From positions 1-6,855 of the forward strand of contig CAMDDI010000183.1 of NCBI GenBank assembly GCA_945890905.1: a DNA stretch of 6,855 nt, in the 5' to 3' direction. The position numbers and the translations under genes are program-made. This document shows, one piece after another, positions 5,926 through 6,855 of the stretch; position 1 is the first letter of the stretch; each line of letters begins with the position of its first letter. This DNA is from Bacteriovorax stolpii. GTDB taxonomy: Bacteria; Bdellovibrionota; Bacteriovoracia; Bacteriovoracales; Bacteriovoracaceae. The notes beneath the pieces are model-generated. The model was not told the origin of the DNA and searched no databases. It saw only the letters and a program-made list of their open reading frames with translations.

Positions 5926-6855
5926 TTAGATAAGACCTTTACATTCAGAAAGAGAAGGAGTCATGCCAGGGTAGATCTTTTCAAGATCTGCACATATAGC
6001 ATTATCAAGAGATTTATTAAGCTTCTTAACTCCAGCCTTAACAAACATAGCAAAGAGAGCACGGTTTAAGTTTTCAGGTGTGTATAAAACTAAATATGGA
6101 GCATTTGTCTTGATGGCCTGGGCCCACAAAAGTGTTACGGCCAACTTATCATCTTTTGAATCTGTTAAATGATTCAAGAAGCGATTTGCACTGTAAGCAA
6201 AAATTGATCCAATCACGTGAATACCTTGGTATTGAGTCACCTCACACCCGCGAGCTGTTTCTTCAACAGTACTGAAAAAAGAAGCCATCGCCTCACGGCT
6301 GAAGTTCTTTGGTTTACCATCAAAGAAAGTAGCTGAGTTTACATCTCTTGAAACTTCAAGACATTTAACTCCAGAGAGTCCGCGCTCATTATTTTCTAAC
6401 GTGTAATAAGACATGAGATCTGCGAAGCCCTCATTGTATGAACCGACAACATCAGCAAGAGTGACCTTGCGAGGTTGCGCTATTTTATTTTTCTTAGGCT
6501 TCCTGCTTGGAGTTTCATGATCACCAAAGCACCCCCCCATTAGGCCGGACTTTTTAGACATGAGAGCAGGTGTGGTTGCTGATGTTTGAGTTCCAAAGAC
6601 AATGGATTGAAAAATATGGTGACCATATTCGTGAGAAGCCACCATTGGTACCTCCCAAAAACTCATAGAGAATCCAGTTTTTCTCAAAGCTTTTGAGTGA
6701 GGAAGAAACGTGATGGATTTTTCTGAGGGCTGATAATAAGCATTATCAGTTCTGTAGTAAGTTTCAGTCACTGCACCATTGGCAGTTGGCATAACATAGG
6801 TTTCACGGATATTTGGATTGATCTTCAATGCAACAGGATCAATTTGAACAGTTGG
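5926..6855 (-). CDS. Thermolysin-like gluzincin metallopeptidase (5' end outside window)
   Basis: A zinc metallopeptidase fragment of 309 residues, open at the right edge. The nine codons before the TTG at 6826-6828 stay in frame, so that TTG is not a reliable start. Counting from the edge, HEYGHH (75-80, codons at about 6616-6633) is the HExxH zinc helix with His75, His79 and catalytic Glu76. YNEGFADLMSYY (140-151) supplies the probable third ligand Glu142, the M4/MA-clan NE..(S/A)D pattern. The segment before the helix (DNAYYQPSEKSITFLP) resembles the thermolysin beta hairpin. About 62 residues separate the second His from Glu142, including a basic insert SRKPKKNKIAQPRK near 117-130; this is much longer than in thermolysin. 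The C-terminal half is helical, with several cysteines. It is probably exported, but the N-terminus is not visible. It is followed immediately by the MAPEG gene. A G7 tract lies at 6532-6538. Confidence 0.82.
   Translation of the reverse strand, partial: PTVQIDPVALKINPNIRETYVMPTANGAVTETYYRTDNAYYQPSEKSITFLPHSKALRKTGFSMSFWEVPMVASHEYGHHIFQSIVFGTQTSATTPALMSKKSGLMGGCFGDHETPSRKPKKNKIAQPRKVTLADVVGSYNEGFADLMSYYTLENNERGLSGVKCLEVSRDVNSATFFDGKPKNFSREAMASFFSTVEETARGCEVTQYQGIHVIGSIFAYSANRFLNHLTDSKDDKLAVTLLWAQAIKTNAPYLVLYTPENLNRALFAMFVKAGVKKLNKSLDNAICADLEKIYPGMTPSLSECKGLI

Noticed and set aside
5857..6069. A 70-codon + strand frame opposite the peptidase and MAPEG genes
   Set aside because: It spans the junction of two well supported genes on the other strand and has no ribosome site.

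Overview
The window carries eight protein genes, two of them cut by the window edges, with no RNA gene, mobile element or CRISPR array visible. Moderate-to-low GC, abundant Sec signal peptides, an RND exporter, a likely outer-membrane beta-barrel and a lipoprotein point to a Gram-negative bacterium. The wealth of secreted zinc peptidases and unrecognised envelope proteins would fit a Bdellovibrionota (Bacteriovorax-like) genome. That lineage guess is an inference, not something the sequence proves.

Left block, + strand (1-2570): the C-terminal third of an RND-family inner-membrane transporter is followed after 4 bases by a GrpB-family nucleotidyltransferase-fold protein. After a 75-base gap come a small secreted beta-barrel-like protein (TTG start) and a four-helix membrane protein that overlaps its end. 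The block ends tail-to-tail, 4 bases from a gene on the other strand.

Middle block, - strand (2575-4581): a predicted lipoprotein of the M1 aminopeptidase family with a complete zinc site lies downstream of a pseudoazurin, a periplasmic blue-copper electron carrier. A perfect 11-bp stem hairpin sits between them and probably ends the pseudoazurin transcript. No nitrite or nitrous-oxide reductase partner is visible here.

Right block (4582-6855): an 85-base divergent regulatory region separates pseudoazurin from a + strand gene for an exported protein of unknown function (GTG start). That gene ends at a strong GC-rich terminator with T-runs on both sides, shared with a converging - strand pair. 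The pair is a thermolysin-like (gluzincin) metallopeptidase, open at the right window edge, and a MAPEG-family membrane protein 2 bases downstream of it.

No convincing new multi-gene system is visible. The best leads are the two envelope zinc peptidases, the orphan pseudoazurin with its divergent exported neighbour, a G7 tract in the gluzincin gene, and a perfect 20-bp palindrome in the RND gene.
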